Source: an uncultured Clostridia bacterium
Lineage (GTDB): Bacteria; Bacillota; Clostridia; Lachnospirales; CAG-274
Direction: 5' to 3'
Length of the DNA: 64,000 nt
NCBI GenBank assembly: GCA_944384235.1
Contig: CALWSP010000006.1
Coordinates: 1 to 64,000, forward strand
This document shows positions 1 to 7,594 of this stretch, one piece after another. The notes under the pieces were generated by a model. The model worked only from the letters and a program-made list of their open reading frames with translations, was not told where the DNA came from and did not search any database. Within the stretch, counting starts at the first letter, position 1, and the number at the start of each line of letters is the position of its first letter. Position numbers and translations under genes: made by a program.

Positions 1-234
1 AAAGAACAACATGGATTTCGTTATACGCAGTATAAAGGAAAAGCACGGATGGAAATGAAAGCCGGGCTTACTTTTGCGTGCATGAATCTAAAAAAACTAG
101 CGAAGATTCTGGCAAAAAGGGAAGAAAGAAACACAGATCCTTTCAGGAATTTTAGTAATCGATACCACTATTTTATAAAAGTAGAAAAGTTGGTATGGAG
201 CTTTGCTCCACTACCAACTTTGTCTACAGTCTGA
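1..234 (+). CDS. Transposase, C-terminal end (IS1182-like), cut by the window edge
   Basis: The reading frame is open from base 1 and stops with TGA at 232-234, so only the last 77 residues are seen. They include the motif MKAGLTFACMNLKKLA, which resembles the last conserved block of DDE transposases of the IS1182/IS5-like group (MK....FA.MNLKKL). An ATG at 49 is internal and not a real start. The 3' end of the gene forms a long hairpin (181-227). No terminal inverted repeat or target duplication can be checked because the left part is missing. The family name is a recollection from motif style. Confidence 0.65.
   Translation, partial: KEQHGFRYTQYKGKARMEMKAGLTFACMNLKKLAKILAKREERNTDPFRNFSNRYHYFIKVEKLVWSFAPLPTLSTV
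181..227 (+). other. Long imperfect hairpin inside the transposase 3' end
   Basis: AAAGTTGGTATGGAGC (186-201) pairs with GCTCCACTACCAACTTT (205-221) with one bulge across a 3-nt loop, and flanking GTAGA/TCTAC extends the stem. It lies in the last coding codons, just before the terminator-like hairpin at 236. It could act as an early transcription or translation block, or be part of the element end. Confidence 0.6.
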
Positions 235-235
235 A

Positions 236-268
236 ATGAGCTACTAATTTAGTAGCTCATTTTTTTAT
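236..268 (+). terminator. Intrinsic terminator after the transposase gene
   Basis: ATGAGCTACTA (236-246) and TAGTAGCTCAT (250-260) form a perfect 11-bp stem with a 3-nt loop, followed by a run of seven T. It starts two bases after the transposase stop codon. Confidence 0.8.
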
Positions 269-269
269 T

Positions 270-3200
270 TTATAATCTAAATAACACAACTGCAGCTTCT
301 GCTCTTGTAAGGCTCTTTTTAGGCTCAAATTTGCCTTCGTTGTTGCCCTTTAAAATACCAAGAGTATATAGCTTAACTACACTTTCTTTAGCATAGCCTG
401 AAATGCTGTTTTCGTCCTTAAAACCGTTGTATTCAGCCTTTGTGTCAAACTCTAAATCATATTTTTTAATATATCTTTCAATAACACAAGACATATCCTG
501 CTTAGTAATGTAACCATTTGGGTTAAATTCGCTTTCACTAACACCATTTACAATGCCATTTGAATAAGCCCAAGCAACAGCGTCATAATACCAGCTGTTC
601 TTCTCTACATCACTAAATTCACAAACATACTCATCATTTACATTTGCAAGCCTAAATAACATAGTAACAAACTCAGCTCTTGTAACATTGTCATTAGGAT
701 AGAACCTATCTTCGCTCTTTCCACTAATAACTTTTCTTTCAAATAAGCTTTCAATTGCCTCGCTTGCCCAATGGTTCTTAGCCACATCTTCAAACTTGTG
801 CTTTTCGCCACTTTCATCACTATTTGAGCCATTTAAGTTCTCAGATACATTCTCTCCGTTTAATTCTTCAGTTGAAACTTCGCTAACACTTTCAGAAACA
901 TTTGTTGTAATATCAGTTGTAGTTTCTGTCACATCTTCAGCCACAACACCGTTTCCAACTGTTGTATAATCTACAACATAGAAAAATTCTACAACATCTC
1001 CGTCTTTAAGTCTGTAACTTCCAATAGCAACTTCAGGAATTTCCCCGTTAACTGAATACATCCAGCCACTATTAGGCCCTTTGTCAAACTCAGCTAAAGT
1101 AACACCATTGTATGTAACTGAACTAATGTACCCTCTGTCCATACCAACACATTGAACATTGTTAGCGTCAAATACATTTTTCATTAAAGCTAAAACACTA
1201 GCATTGTTGCTAATACTAATGTTGCTTTCGCTTAACCACATACCCTCGCCTTTAAGAGTAAAGCTAACGTTAATCTTGCTAACAGAACTGCCTCCGCCAG
1301 AGCCACCAGAACCTCCAGATGGTCTTGTAGTAGTTGTTTCTGTGCTTTCAACAGTTGTAACCTCTGTTGTTGCCTCTGTCGTTTCTGTGTTTTCTACAGT
1401 TGTTGTTTCTGTTGTAGCCTCTGTTACTTCTGTGCTCTCTACAGTTGTTCCTTCTGTTGTTGCCTCTGTTGTTTCTGTGCTCTCAACTGTTGTTTCTTCT
1501 GTTGTAACCTCTGTTGTTTCTTCAACTGCAATTCCCTTAATAGCAATTAAATATCCAGAGTCGTTTTGATGATAAAGAACACCCTCGTCATCAACAATAA
1601 TACTGTGTAATGAATACTGCTTGTATTCACCTAAATCAATTAAGTTGCTTAATTTACCATTTTCATAAACTAATAAATCGCCGTTTCCGTTGTTGCAAGC
1701 AACATAAGCCCTAACACTTTCTCCATCAACAATAACTAAAGGAGATGTTTGAACAGGCCCTAAAGTCATTTCAGTAAACTCAAGATTTAACTCAGAGTCA
1801 AAAACACTAAAATATCCTGTGCTACTGTAAATTTCCATATTGTAAGCACCAGTTGCACCTACATAAATTTTTCCATCATAAATAGCTGGTGTAGATGTTG
1901 AACCAACTGCATTTTCGTTTATAATAGCACTTTTTCCATCAGAAAACTTTCCATTTTCTAACTTAACAGAATATACACTTCCCTTTGTGTCAGTAAAGTA
2001 CACTCTTCCATTGTCGTAAACAACAGTGCTTCTAATGCCTGAATTTGCATTATATGTGTCTAAAATATTGCCCTTAGCGTCAATTGCCATTAATCTTCCG
2101 CTGTCGTCGCCAACAACAATATTTCCTTCAACTTCTACACAACCAGACCAATAAAAACCATTGTACTGGCCCTTTTGTCCTTCAACTGTCCAAATGTAGT
2201 CACCAGTTTTCGCATCTAAACAATAGTAATAACCCTTTGCAGAGTCGTTAAAACTCACTGTTCCAGCGTAAACTTTGCCATCTTTGTAATATATAGGAGA
2301 AATGCCATAGGCATTTGCCTCGTTCTTTGGCACTTCACTTGTCCAAACAGTCTTTAAACTTTCAGCGTCAATAGCCTGAATTCTACCATCTTTAAGCTGA
2401 ACAAATATTTTGCCCTCGCCAGATCCAATAAAATATGTATAATAAATTTCGCTATCTAAAGAGCAAGTGTCAAGTGTCTGTCCACTTTCCTTGTCAACTA
2501 CATATAATGTTGACTTTACAACTGTGTATATTTTTCCATTTAAAATCACACTGCCTGTGTTTGCAGACCAGTCAGTTTTAACTCTGTTTGCCCACTTAAA
2601 CTCAGCTTCACCAGCACTAATGCCCTTCCCAAAAACAACAGCATTGTTGCTTTCGTGCTTTCTAAATAAGCCCCACTCAACATTTCCAGCTGAAACATCA
2701 GGGTTTTGTTCAGTGCTTGCCTCTGTTGTAGTTTCTGTTGTAGTTTCAATTTTGTCAAGAACAACATTAATGTGAACACCAGCACCACTAACTACAAAGT
2801 CCTCACTTTTAGTTTCGTATCCATCTGCACTAGCCACATAGTTATATTTGCCGTTAAAAAAGCTGTAAGAACCATAGCTTTTTTCAATAACATCACCCTT
2901 GTCGTTTGTAACAACAACTTCTGCATCACTTGGAGTAACATTAATAGTTGAATAATAGCCATATACCTCTGCGCTATAATCATCTACATAAAATACTTCA
3001 ACAACATCTCCTGCACTAGGATATGTTTTGTCCATTGAATAGTTAGATAATTCGTCGTTAACTTTAAACAACCAGCAACTTCTATCTCCGTTAGTAAGGT
3101 CGCCTAGTTTTACGCCATCAGGTGTTGTAATTGAAGATAAATAACCTGTTCCATAGTCAAAACTATATCCATTGTCAGTTAAAACTTCATTTAACACTTC

Positions 3201-3395
3201 ATAAACATTTTGTCCATCAATACTAAATTTAGTATCAATCCAATTTTCATAAGCGATGTGCTCGCCTTCTTTGTGTGCTTTATCGCCAGTTAATACAAAT
3301 GTAATTTCACCACTTACTGCAAATACATTAACACTAAGTGTCATAACCATTGCTAAAACAAAAGCGATTAAGCGATTAAACTTTGTCTTAAACAT
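270..3395 (-). CDS. SLH-anchored surface protein with two DUF4430 (transcobalamin-like) domains and a beta-propeller
   Basis: 1041 residues from the ATG at 3395, which has AAGGAGG just upstream. The frame is open to 3557, but that extension runs through the riboswitch. Domains in order: signal peptide (1-26, ending VFA); DUF4430 (about 28-138, with SCWLFKVNDE); PEGA-like beta domain (about 150-214); Thr/Glu linker; PQQ-type beta-propeller (about 238-620); repetitive Thr/Glu/Ser then Gly/Ser linker (about 622-700); second DUF4430 (about 704-810, with SGWMYSVNGE); three SLH repeats (about 867-1041) for binding cell-wall polymer. DUF4430 is related to the transcobalamin C-terminal domain. Together with the cobalamin riboswitch in its leader this supports a surface corrinoid-binding role. 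The propeller's ligand is unknown. Function is inferred; architecture is seen. Confidence 0.85.
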   Translation of the reverse strand: MFKTKFNRLIAFVLAMVMTLSVNVFAVSGEITFVLTGDKAHKEGEHIAYENWIDTKFSIDGQNVYEVLNEVLTDNGYSFDYGTGYLSSITTPDGVKLGDLTNGDRSCWLFKVNDELSNYSMDKTYPSAGDVVEVFYVDDYSAEVYGYYSTINVTPSDAEVVVTNDKGDVIEKSYGSYSFFNGKYNYVASADGYETKSEDFVVSGAGVHINVVLDKIETTTETTTEASTEQNPDVSAGNVEWGLFRKHESNNAVVFGKGISAGEAEFKWANRVKTDWSANTGSVILNGKIYTVVKSTLYVVDKESGQTLDTCSLDSEIYYTYFIGSGEGKIFVQLKDGRIQAIDAESLKTVWTSEVPKNEANAYGISPIYYKDGKVYAGTVSFNDSAKGYYYCLDAKTGDYIWTVEGQKGQYNGFYWSGCVEVEGNIVVGDDSGRLMAIDAKGNILDTYNANSGIRSTVVYDNGRVYFTDTKGSVYSVKLENGKFSDGKSAIINENAVGSTSTPAIYDGKIYVGATGAYNMEIYSSTGYFSVFDSELNLEFTEMTLGPVQTSPLVIVDGESVRAYVACNNGNGDLLVYENGKLSNLIDLGEYKQYSLHSIIVDDEGVLYHQNDSGYLIAIKGIAVEETTEVTTEETTVESTETTEATTEGTTVESTEVTEATTETTTVENTETTEATTEVTTVESTETTTTRPSGGSGGSGGGSSVSKINVSFTLKGEGMWLSESNISISNNASVLALMKNVFDANNVQCVGMDRGYISSVTYNGVTLAEFDKGPNSGWMYSVNGEIPEVAIGSYRLKDGDVVEFFYVVDYTTVGNGVVAEDVTETTTDITTNVSESVSEVSTEELNGENVSENLNGSNSDESGEKHKFEDVAKNHWASEAIESLFERKVISGKSEDRFYPNDNVTRAEFVTMLFRLANVNDEYVCEFSDVEKNSWYYDAVAWAYSNGIVNGVSESEFNPNGYITKQDMSCVIERYIKKYDLEFDTKAEYNGFKDENSISGYAKESVVKLYTLGILKGNNEGKFEPKKSLTRAEAAVVLFRL
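1336..1515 (-). repeat. 45-bp tandem repeat, four copies, coding for Thr/Glu linker
   Basis: Four consecutive 45-bp units begin at 1336, 1381, 1426 and 1471 on the plus strand. Each encodes a 15-residue unit of the type TTVESTETTEATTEx. The repeats form the stalk between the propeller and the second DUF4430 domain. In-frame expansion or contraction would change stalk length without breaking the frame. The antisense frame is an artefact. Confidence 0.9.
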
Positions 3396-3431
3396 AAGTT
3401 CCTCCTTAAAAAATTTTTCTAATAGAAACAC

Positions 3432-3456
3432 GCATACCCTCCACCTAAGAGTATGC
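3432..3456 (-). promoter_or_regulatory. Hairpin between riboswitch and start codon (possible expression platform)
   Basis: On the minus strand GCATACTCT and AGGGTATGC form a stem with a 7-nt loop, between the cobalamin aptamer and the AAGGAGG ribosome site. The following sequence is U-rich but not a clean U-run, so control could be by transcription termination or by folding that hides the ribosome site. Confidence 0.55.
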
Positions 3457-3467
3457 TCTAAAAAGTA

Positions 3468-3620
3468 ATAGTGGCAAGTATTCTGACTTGTGCTTCTTCC
3501 TAAACCAAGCCTTCTCATTACAAAAGTAACAATGGCATAATATGGCTTCGTCCACACTTACAGCAGAGGTAAGACTGTACTGGATTTTCACCAGTTTCCA
3601 TAACCACAAACACTTTTTAT
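3468..3620 (-). ncRNA. Cobalamin (adenosylcobalamin-class) riboswitch
   Basis: Read on the minus strand, the leader has the conserved landmarks of the cobalamin aptamer in order: GGAAACTGGTGAAAATCCAG, then CTGCTGTAAGTGTGGACGAAG, GAGAAGGCTTGGTTTAGGAAG, and the B12-box-like AAGTCAGAATACTTGCC. It precedes the ATG of the SLH/DUF4430 gene by about 75 bases. Known members repress genes when B12 is abundant. The exact ends are approximate. Confidence 0.9.
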
Positions 3621-3673
3621 TCAATTCTAACTAAATAATTATAACATCAAAATTTTTCCATTTCAACATAAAT

Positions 3674-5980
3674 TTATATAAGCCCAAACTTTTCTTTAAT
3701 TCTAAACACCCTTTCTAATATAGGCTCTGCCATAGCCAATATAAAAATAAAAGTTGAAATAGCGTGAGTTAAGTCAAATATAAATCCACTTGCGCAACTA
3801 GCTAATATAACACCTAAATTAACATCGCTAATGTAACTAAAGGCAGATTGTGTGTTCATAATAAAGCCATATAAAAATAAAACTATAAAAAAACCAAAAA
3901 AAGAAATTCTATATTTTTTAATTAATTTGTTTTTCCCAACAAAAAAATAACTAAAACAACCTGAAATAAAGCCTATAAGACCAAAAGCAAACATTTGCCA
4001 AGGTGTCCAAGGCCCTTGCCCAAAATAAAAGTTGCTACAAAATGCACTTAAAGCCCCAACTATAAAACCAGCCTCTCCGCCAAAAGCAACTCCGCTTAAA
4101 ATCACAATTGCAGAAACTGGCTTAATTTGTGGAAAAGGAGCAAATAAAATTCTCCCTATAACAGCCATTGCACACATAACAGATAAAATCGCAATTTCTC
4201 TTGACCTTGCCTTTTTGCTTTCAAATAAAATAAAAAATGGAGTTAAAGTAACTAAAATTATTCCCAAGCTAACCACAAAATACTTTCTATCCTCAAAAAA
4301 ATTCATTCCAACATAAATCATAAGTGGAACTAAAAAAAATATAGCTAAAATACTCAAAAAAACTCCAACTTTACTTCTTTTAGTTTTTTCTATTTTTTCT
4401 TCTTTTAAATCTTTTGGTATAGGCTTTTTAATGCTTTTTTTCTCTATTTTTTCACTTCCACCAATAGCATTAATAATTTCATCAAATGTAATAGCGTTCT
4501 CAACAACATTTTCTGCTATTTTTCTAGCGTTTGTAGTGTAAAAAATGTTGTCGCTAAAAAATTTATGCCTTTCTTCGCAGTTAATAATTTGCCCGTCAAA
4601 AAACATACCACACCTGTCAGACACTTTTGCGCAAAAATCTAAATCGTGGCTAACAATAATTGTGGATATCTTAAGCCCTTTTAAAATATCCACAAGTTTG
4701 TCCTTTCTAAAAGAATCAATACACTTTGTTGGCTCGTCTAATAACAATATATCAGGCTTTGTAATAATTAATTTTGCAATGGCACACCTTTGAATTTCCC
4801 CGCCAGATAAATCATTAGGGTTTTTATCTAATAAATTTTCTATTTCAAGTAAATTTATAACATTTGAAAAATCCTTTCCAGTGCTTTTTAAATCAAGTAA
4901 AACAGTTCTTTCTGTAAAAAGTTCAATTGGGTTTTGTGGCAATAAAGCCATTTTTAAACCCTTATCCATTTTTCCGCTATATGCCTTTAATATTCCAGCA
5001 AAAATTTTCAAGGTTGTTGTTTTTCCACTTCCGTTACTTCCTAAAATTGAAAATATTTCACCTTTGTAAATTTCTAAACTTAAGTTTTTAACAACATCTT
5101 TTTCTCTTTCATACCCAAAGTATAGCTCTTTACAGCTAAAAATAACTTCTTTTTCATTTTTTTCTTTAATGTCAACTTTATATTTTTTTTCAACATTTCT
5201 TTCTAACCAAATTTTGCCTTGGCTTGCATTAATAGGTATATCTCCTTTTCCATTTAATGCGTTGTATAGCCTCATACTTGTTGGCATAGCAGATATAATG
5301 CTAGATTTTCTCTCCCTTAAAATTGGCATAATTTTTTCAGGCTTTTCATTTGCAATAATTTGACCATTTTCCATTGCAATAACCCTGTCAGCATACTCCA
5401 TCACACCATCTAAATTGTGTTCACTAATTAAAATAGTAATTCCAAGCTCTTTGTTTATTCTGCTTAAAGCGTTTAAAAACTCAACCCCAGCTAAATAATC
5501 AAGTTGTGATAAAGGCTCGTCTAAAACTATAATCTCTGGCTTTAAAGCTAAAATAGAAGCGAGGTTTAAAAGTTGTTTTTGTCCGCCTGAAAGCTCATAA
5601 GTCTTTTTGTGATACCAACTTGTAATTCCAAAAAAATTTGAAACTTCAGCACACCTTAGCCTTATTTGTTCTTTGTCCATACCCATATTTTCTAAACCAA
5701 AAGCAAGCTCACTCCAAACCTTGTCTGTAACAATTTGACTTTCAATATCTTGCATTACATACCCAACAAAATTTCCCTTGTCAACTATTTCTCCTTTTCT
5801 GTATCCAAAAGGCGTCAACTCTTTTTTAAAATGCTTTAAAAGAGTTGTTTTTCCACAACCACTTTCTCCACAAATAAGAATAAACTCTCCTTTTTCAACA
5901 TTAATGTTTATATCCTCTAAAATTAAATTGTCGCTGTTTTTGTATGCAAAACTTAATTCTTTGATTTCAAATATTCCCAT
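3674..5980 (-). CDS. ECF transporter fusion: two ATPase domains plus membrane S-like domain
   Basis: 768 residues. The first ABC ATPase domain (about 1-240) has Walker A GESGCGKT at 38-45, signature LSGGQKQ and Walker B IIVLDEPL. The second (about 268-480) has Walker A GSNGSGKT near 313, signature LSGGEIQR and Walker B ILLLDEPT. After a charged linker come about two membrane helices and then a polytopic domain (about 590-768) resembling ECF substrate-binding S components, with the motif GPWTPWQMFAFGLIGF. With the EcfT gene upstream this gives a complete energy-coupling-factor importer in two polypeptides. The start overlaps the upstream gene by 28 bp. Neighbouring DUF4430 genes suggest a corrinoid substrate; the S domain alone does not prove it. 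Confidence 0.85.
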   Translation of the reverse strand: MGIFEIKELSFAYKNSDNLILEDININVEKGEFILICGESGCGKTTLLKHFKKELTPFGYRKGEIVDKGNFVGYVMQDIESQIVTDKVWSELAFGLENMGMDKEQIRLRCAEVSNFFGITSWYHKKTYELSGGQKQLLNLASILALKPEIIVLDEPLSQLDYLAGVEFLNALSRINKELGITILISEHNLDGVMEYADRVIAMENGQIIANEKPEKIMPILRERKSSIISAMPTSMRLYNALNGKGDIPINASQGKIWLERNVEKKYKVDIKEKNEKEVIFSCKELYFGYEREKDVVKNLSLEIYKGEIFSILGSNGSGKTTTLKIFAGILKAYSGKMDKGLKMALLPQNPIELFTERTVLLDLKSTGKDFSNVINLLEIENLLDKNPNDLSGGEIQRCAIAKLIITKPDILLLDEPTKCIDSFRKDKLVDILKGLKISTIIVSHDLDFCAKVSDRCGMFFDGQIINCEERHKFFSDNIFYTTNARKIAENVVENAITFDEIINAIGGSEKIEKKSIKKPIPKDLKEEKIEKTKRSKVGVFLSILAIFFLVPLMIYVGMNFFEDRKYFVVSLGIILVTLTPFFILFESKKARSREIAILSVMCAMAVIGRILFAPFPQIKPVSAIVILSGVAFGGEAGFIVGALSAFCSNFYFGQGPWTPWQMFAFGLIGFISGCFSYFFVGKNKLIKKYRISFFGFFIVLFLYGFIMNTQSAFSYISDVNLGVILASCASGFIFDLTHAISTFIFILAMAEPILERVFRIKEKFGLI

Positions 5981-6816
5981 TTCCTAACCTCATAAACCTC
6001 TAATATAAAAGGCATAAAAACTAATATACTAAATAAAACATAAAATATAAGCCCCTCTTTAAACCCTTTAAAATATATTTTAGGATAAAATCTAAATTCT
6101 AAGTAATCTTTTAAAAGCCCAAATAAAATAAAACTAAATAAAATAAAAATCACACAAAATGTAATATTGTCCCTTTTGGTAAATTCAAATATGTTGTAGT
6201 TGCTCCTTTTTTTCTTTCCATATTCCCTTGCTGACATTGAATCAGATGTAATAATAGCCTTTTCAAATAACCAAGTCATTGTTGCTGAAATAACCCTTGA
6301 ATATAATTTAATTTTTAAAATAAAACTTTTCTTTTCTTCTAAAAATCCATTTTGTGCTTGTAAAACACTTTGAAAATGCCTCTTTATATTTGGTATTAAT
6401 CTAAAAGTCATAGATATAATTAAAGACCCTTTTGGCATAAACTTTCCAAATAAATAAACTATTTTGTCGTCACTTAAAATTTTAGACAAAATTTTGCACC
6501 AAACCATAACAGAAAAAACCATTAACCCAGAACAAACTCCAAATAATATAGACTCTAAAGTAATCGGGTTGCCAAAGTAAAATAAAATTGTCATACCCTT
6601 GTGAGAAAATATAGGGTTTAAAACGGCAATAAAAAACATAAGAGGAATAAAATAAAATATTCCTCTTAAAGTCTTTTCAGTATAATATATGTAAAATAAC
6701 CCACCTGTTGCAGATGTTAAAATAATAATAGGGTTATATATAGACATATTAATTCCAATTACAAAAAGAAAATATAAAAAAGAAAATAAAGGGTGAATTC
6801 TTTCTAAATTAACCAT
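5953..6816 (-). CDS. Energy-coupling factor transmembrane protein (EcfT/CbiQ type)
   Basis: 287 residues, with hydrophobic segments at the N-terminus, around 90-110 and at the C-terminus. The middle cytoplasmic part has the coupling-helix region of EcfT proteins (SMSAREYGKKKRSNY), close to the family's Ala-Arg-Gly motifs that contact the ATPases. It lies 2 bp after the DUF4430 gene and overlaps the fused ATPase/S gene, so translation is probably coupled. It should form the membrane scaffold of the importer. Confidence 0.85.
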   Translation of the reverse strand: MVNLERIHPLFSFLYFLFVIGINMSIYNPIIILTSATGGLFYIYYTEKTLRGIFYFIPLMFFIAVLNPIFSHKGMTILFYFGNPITLESILFGVCSGLMVFSVMVWCKILSKILSDDKIVYLFGKFMPKGSLIISMTFRLIPNIKRHFQSVLQAQNGFLEEKKSFILKIKLYSRVISATMTWLFEKAIITSDSMSAREYGKKKRSNYNIFEFTKRDNITFCVIFILFSFILFGLLKDYLEFRFYPKIYFKGFKEGLIFYVLFSILVFMPFILEVYEVRKWEYLKSKN

Positions 6817-6818
6817 AT

Positions 6819-7583
6819 CTAACCTCTGTACTCGTTTCCTACATCTTTTCCTAAATCACAAGTGTAAACCCATTCTATAACATCACCTTTTTGAACTTTA
6901 TAGGCATCACAAGCAACATTTAAAAACTCGCCATTTACCTTATACATCCAGCCAGATAACTCCCCACAGTCAAACTCATATAAATTGTTTATTCCCTCTA
7001 TATAAACATTTGTAGTTTTGTTGTATTCATATTGAATTCCCTCTAAAACAAGAACTCTTTCAAGAATAGAAAAAACTGTATCCCCCTCTTTAATTTCACA
7101 AGTGTAGGGCTTTAAAATTACGCCATCACTTGGCAAGGAATCTAATTTATATTTTTCTATCTTATCAGCATTTTTAAACACTGTGCTAAAATTTATTGAA
7201 ATAGAACAAACATTGTCACTTAAAGGTTTTTCAGTTGTAGCCTCTGTTGCTATTTCAACGCTTTGAATTTCTTCGCTTTCAACCTCACCTACTGGAACAA
7301 GGTTTGGCACTTCAATAAACCCTGGCGTGTCATCAATTTGAATAATAGTTGTGCTTTCGCTAACTGTTTCTGTTGTTTGTTCTGTGCTACTTTCGCTACT
7401 TTCAACACTTGTTAATATCTCTGTTGTTTCTTCCCCAATGTAAGCAACTTCTATGTCGTTTTTTGCCTCTGGCAAAAACTTTTCATTTTCAACTAAAACA
7501 AAACTAAAAAATAAAGAAGCAATCACCATAAAGGAAATAACAAAAAATAAAATTATATCTCTAACGTCTTTTGAAATTTTCAA
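6819..7583 (-). CDS. Membrane-anchored DUF4430 (transcobalamin-like C-terminal domain) protein
   Basis: 254 residues. One N-terminal hydrophobic segment (about 10-30) without a lipobox looks like an uncleaved signal anchor. Next comes a Thr/Glu/Ser-rich spacer (about 50-115), of the same style as in the SLH protein downstream, then one DUF4430 domain (about 122-245) with the hallmark SGWMYKVNGEF and a C-terminal GDVIEWVYTCDLG strand. DUF4430 is related to the beta-domain that closes over B12 in transcobalamin and intrinsic factor. It sits between the barrel-protein gene (11 bp) and EcfT (2 bp). I infer that it presents ligand to the ECF importer. Confidence 0.82.
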   Translation of the reverse strand: MKISKDVRDIILFFVISFMVIASLFFSFVLVENEKFLPEAKNDIEVAYIGEETTEILTSVESSESSTEQTTETVSESTTIIQIDDTPGFIEVPNLVPVGEVESEEIQSVEIATEATTEKPLSDNVCSISINFSTVFKNADKIEKYKLDSLPSDGVILKPYTCEIKEGDTVFSILERVLVLEGIQYEYNKTTNVYIEGINNLYEFDCGELSGWMYKVNGEFLNVACDAYKVQKGDVIEWVYTCDLGKDVGNEYRG

Positions 7584-7594
7584 AACCTAACCTC

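Noticed and set aside
1336..1515. CRISPR-like array
   Set aside because: The repeats are directly tandem with no unique spacers and lie inside a coding frame. No other array or cas gene was seen.
1159..1569. Plus-strand ORF rich in Val/Ser opposite the Thr/Glu linker
   Set aside because: It is the antisense shadow of the 45-bp repeats, with no ribosome site.
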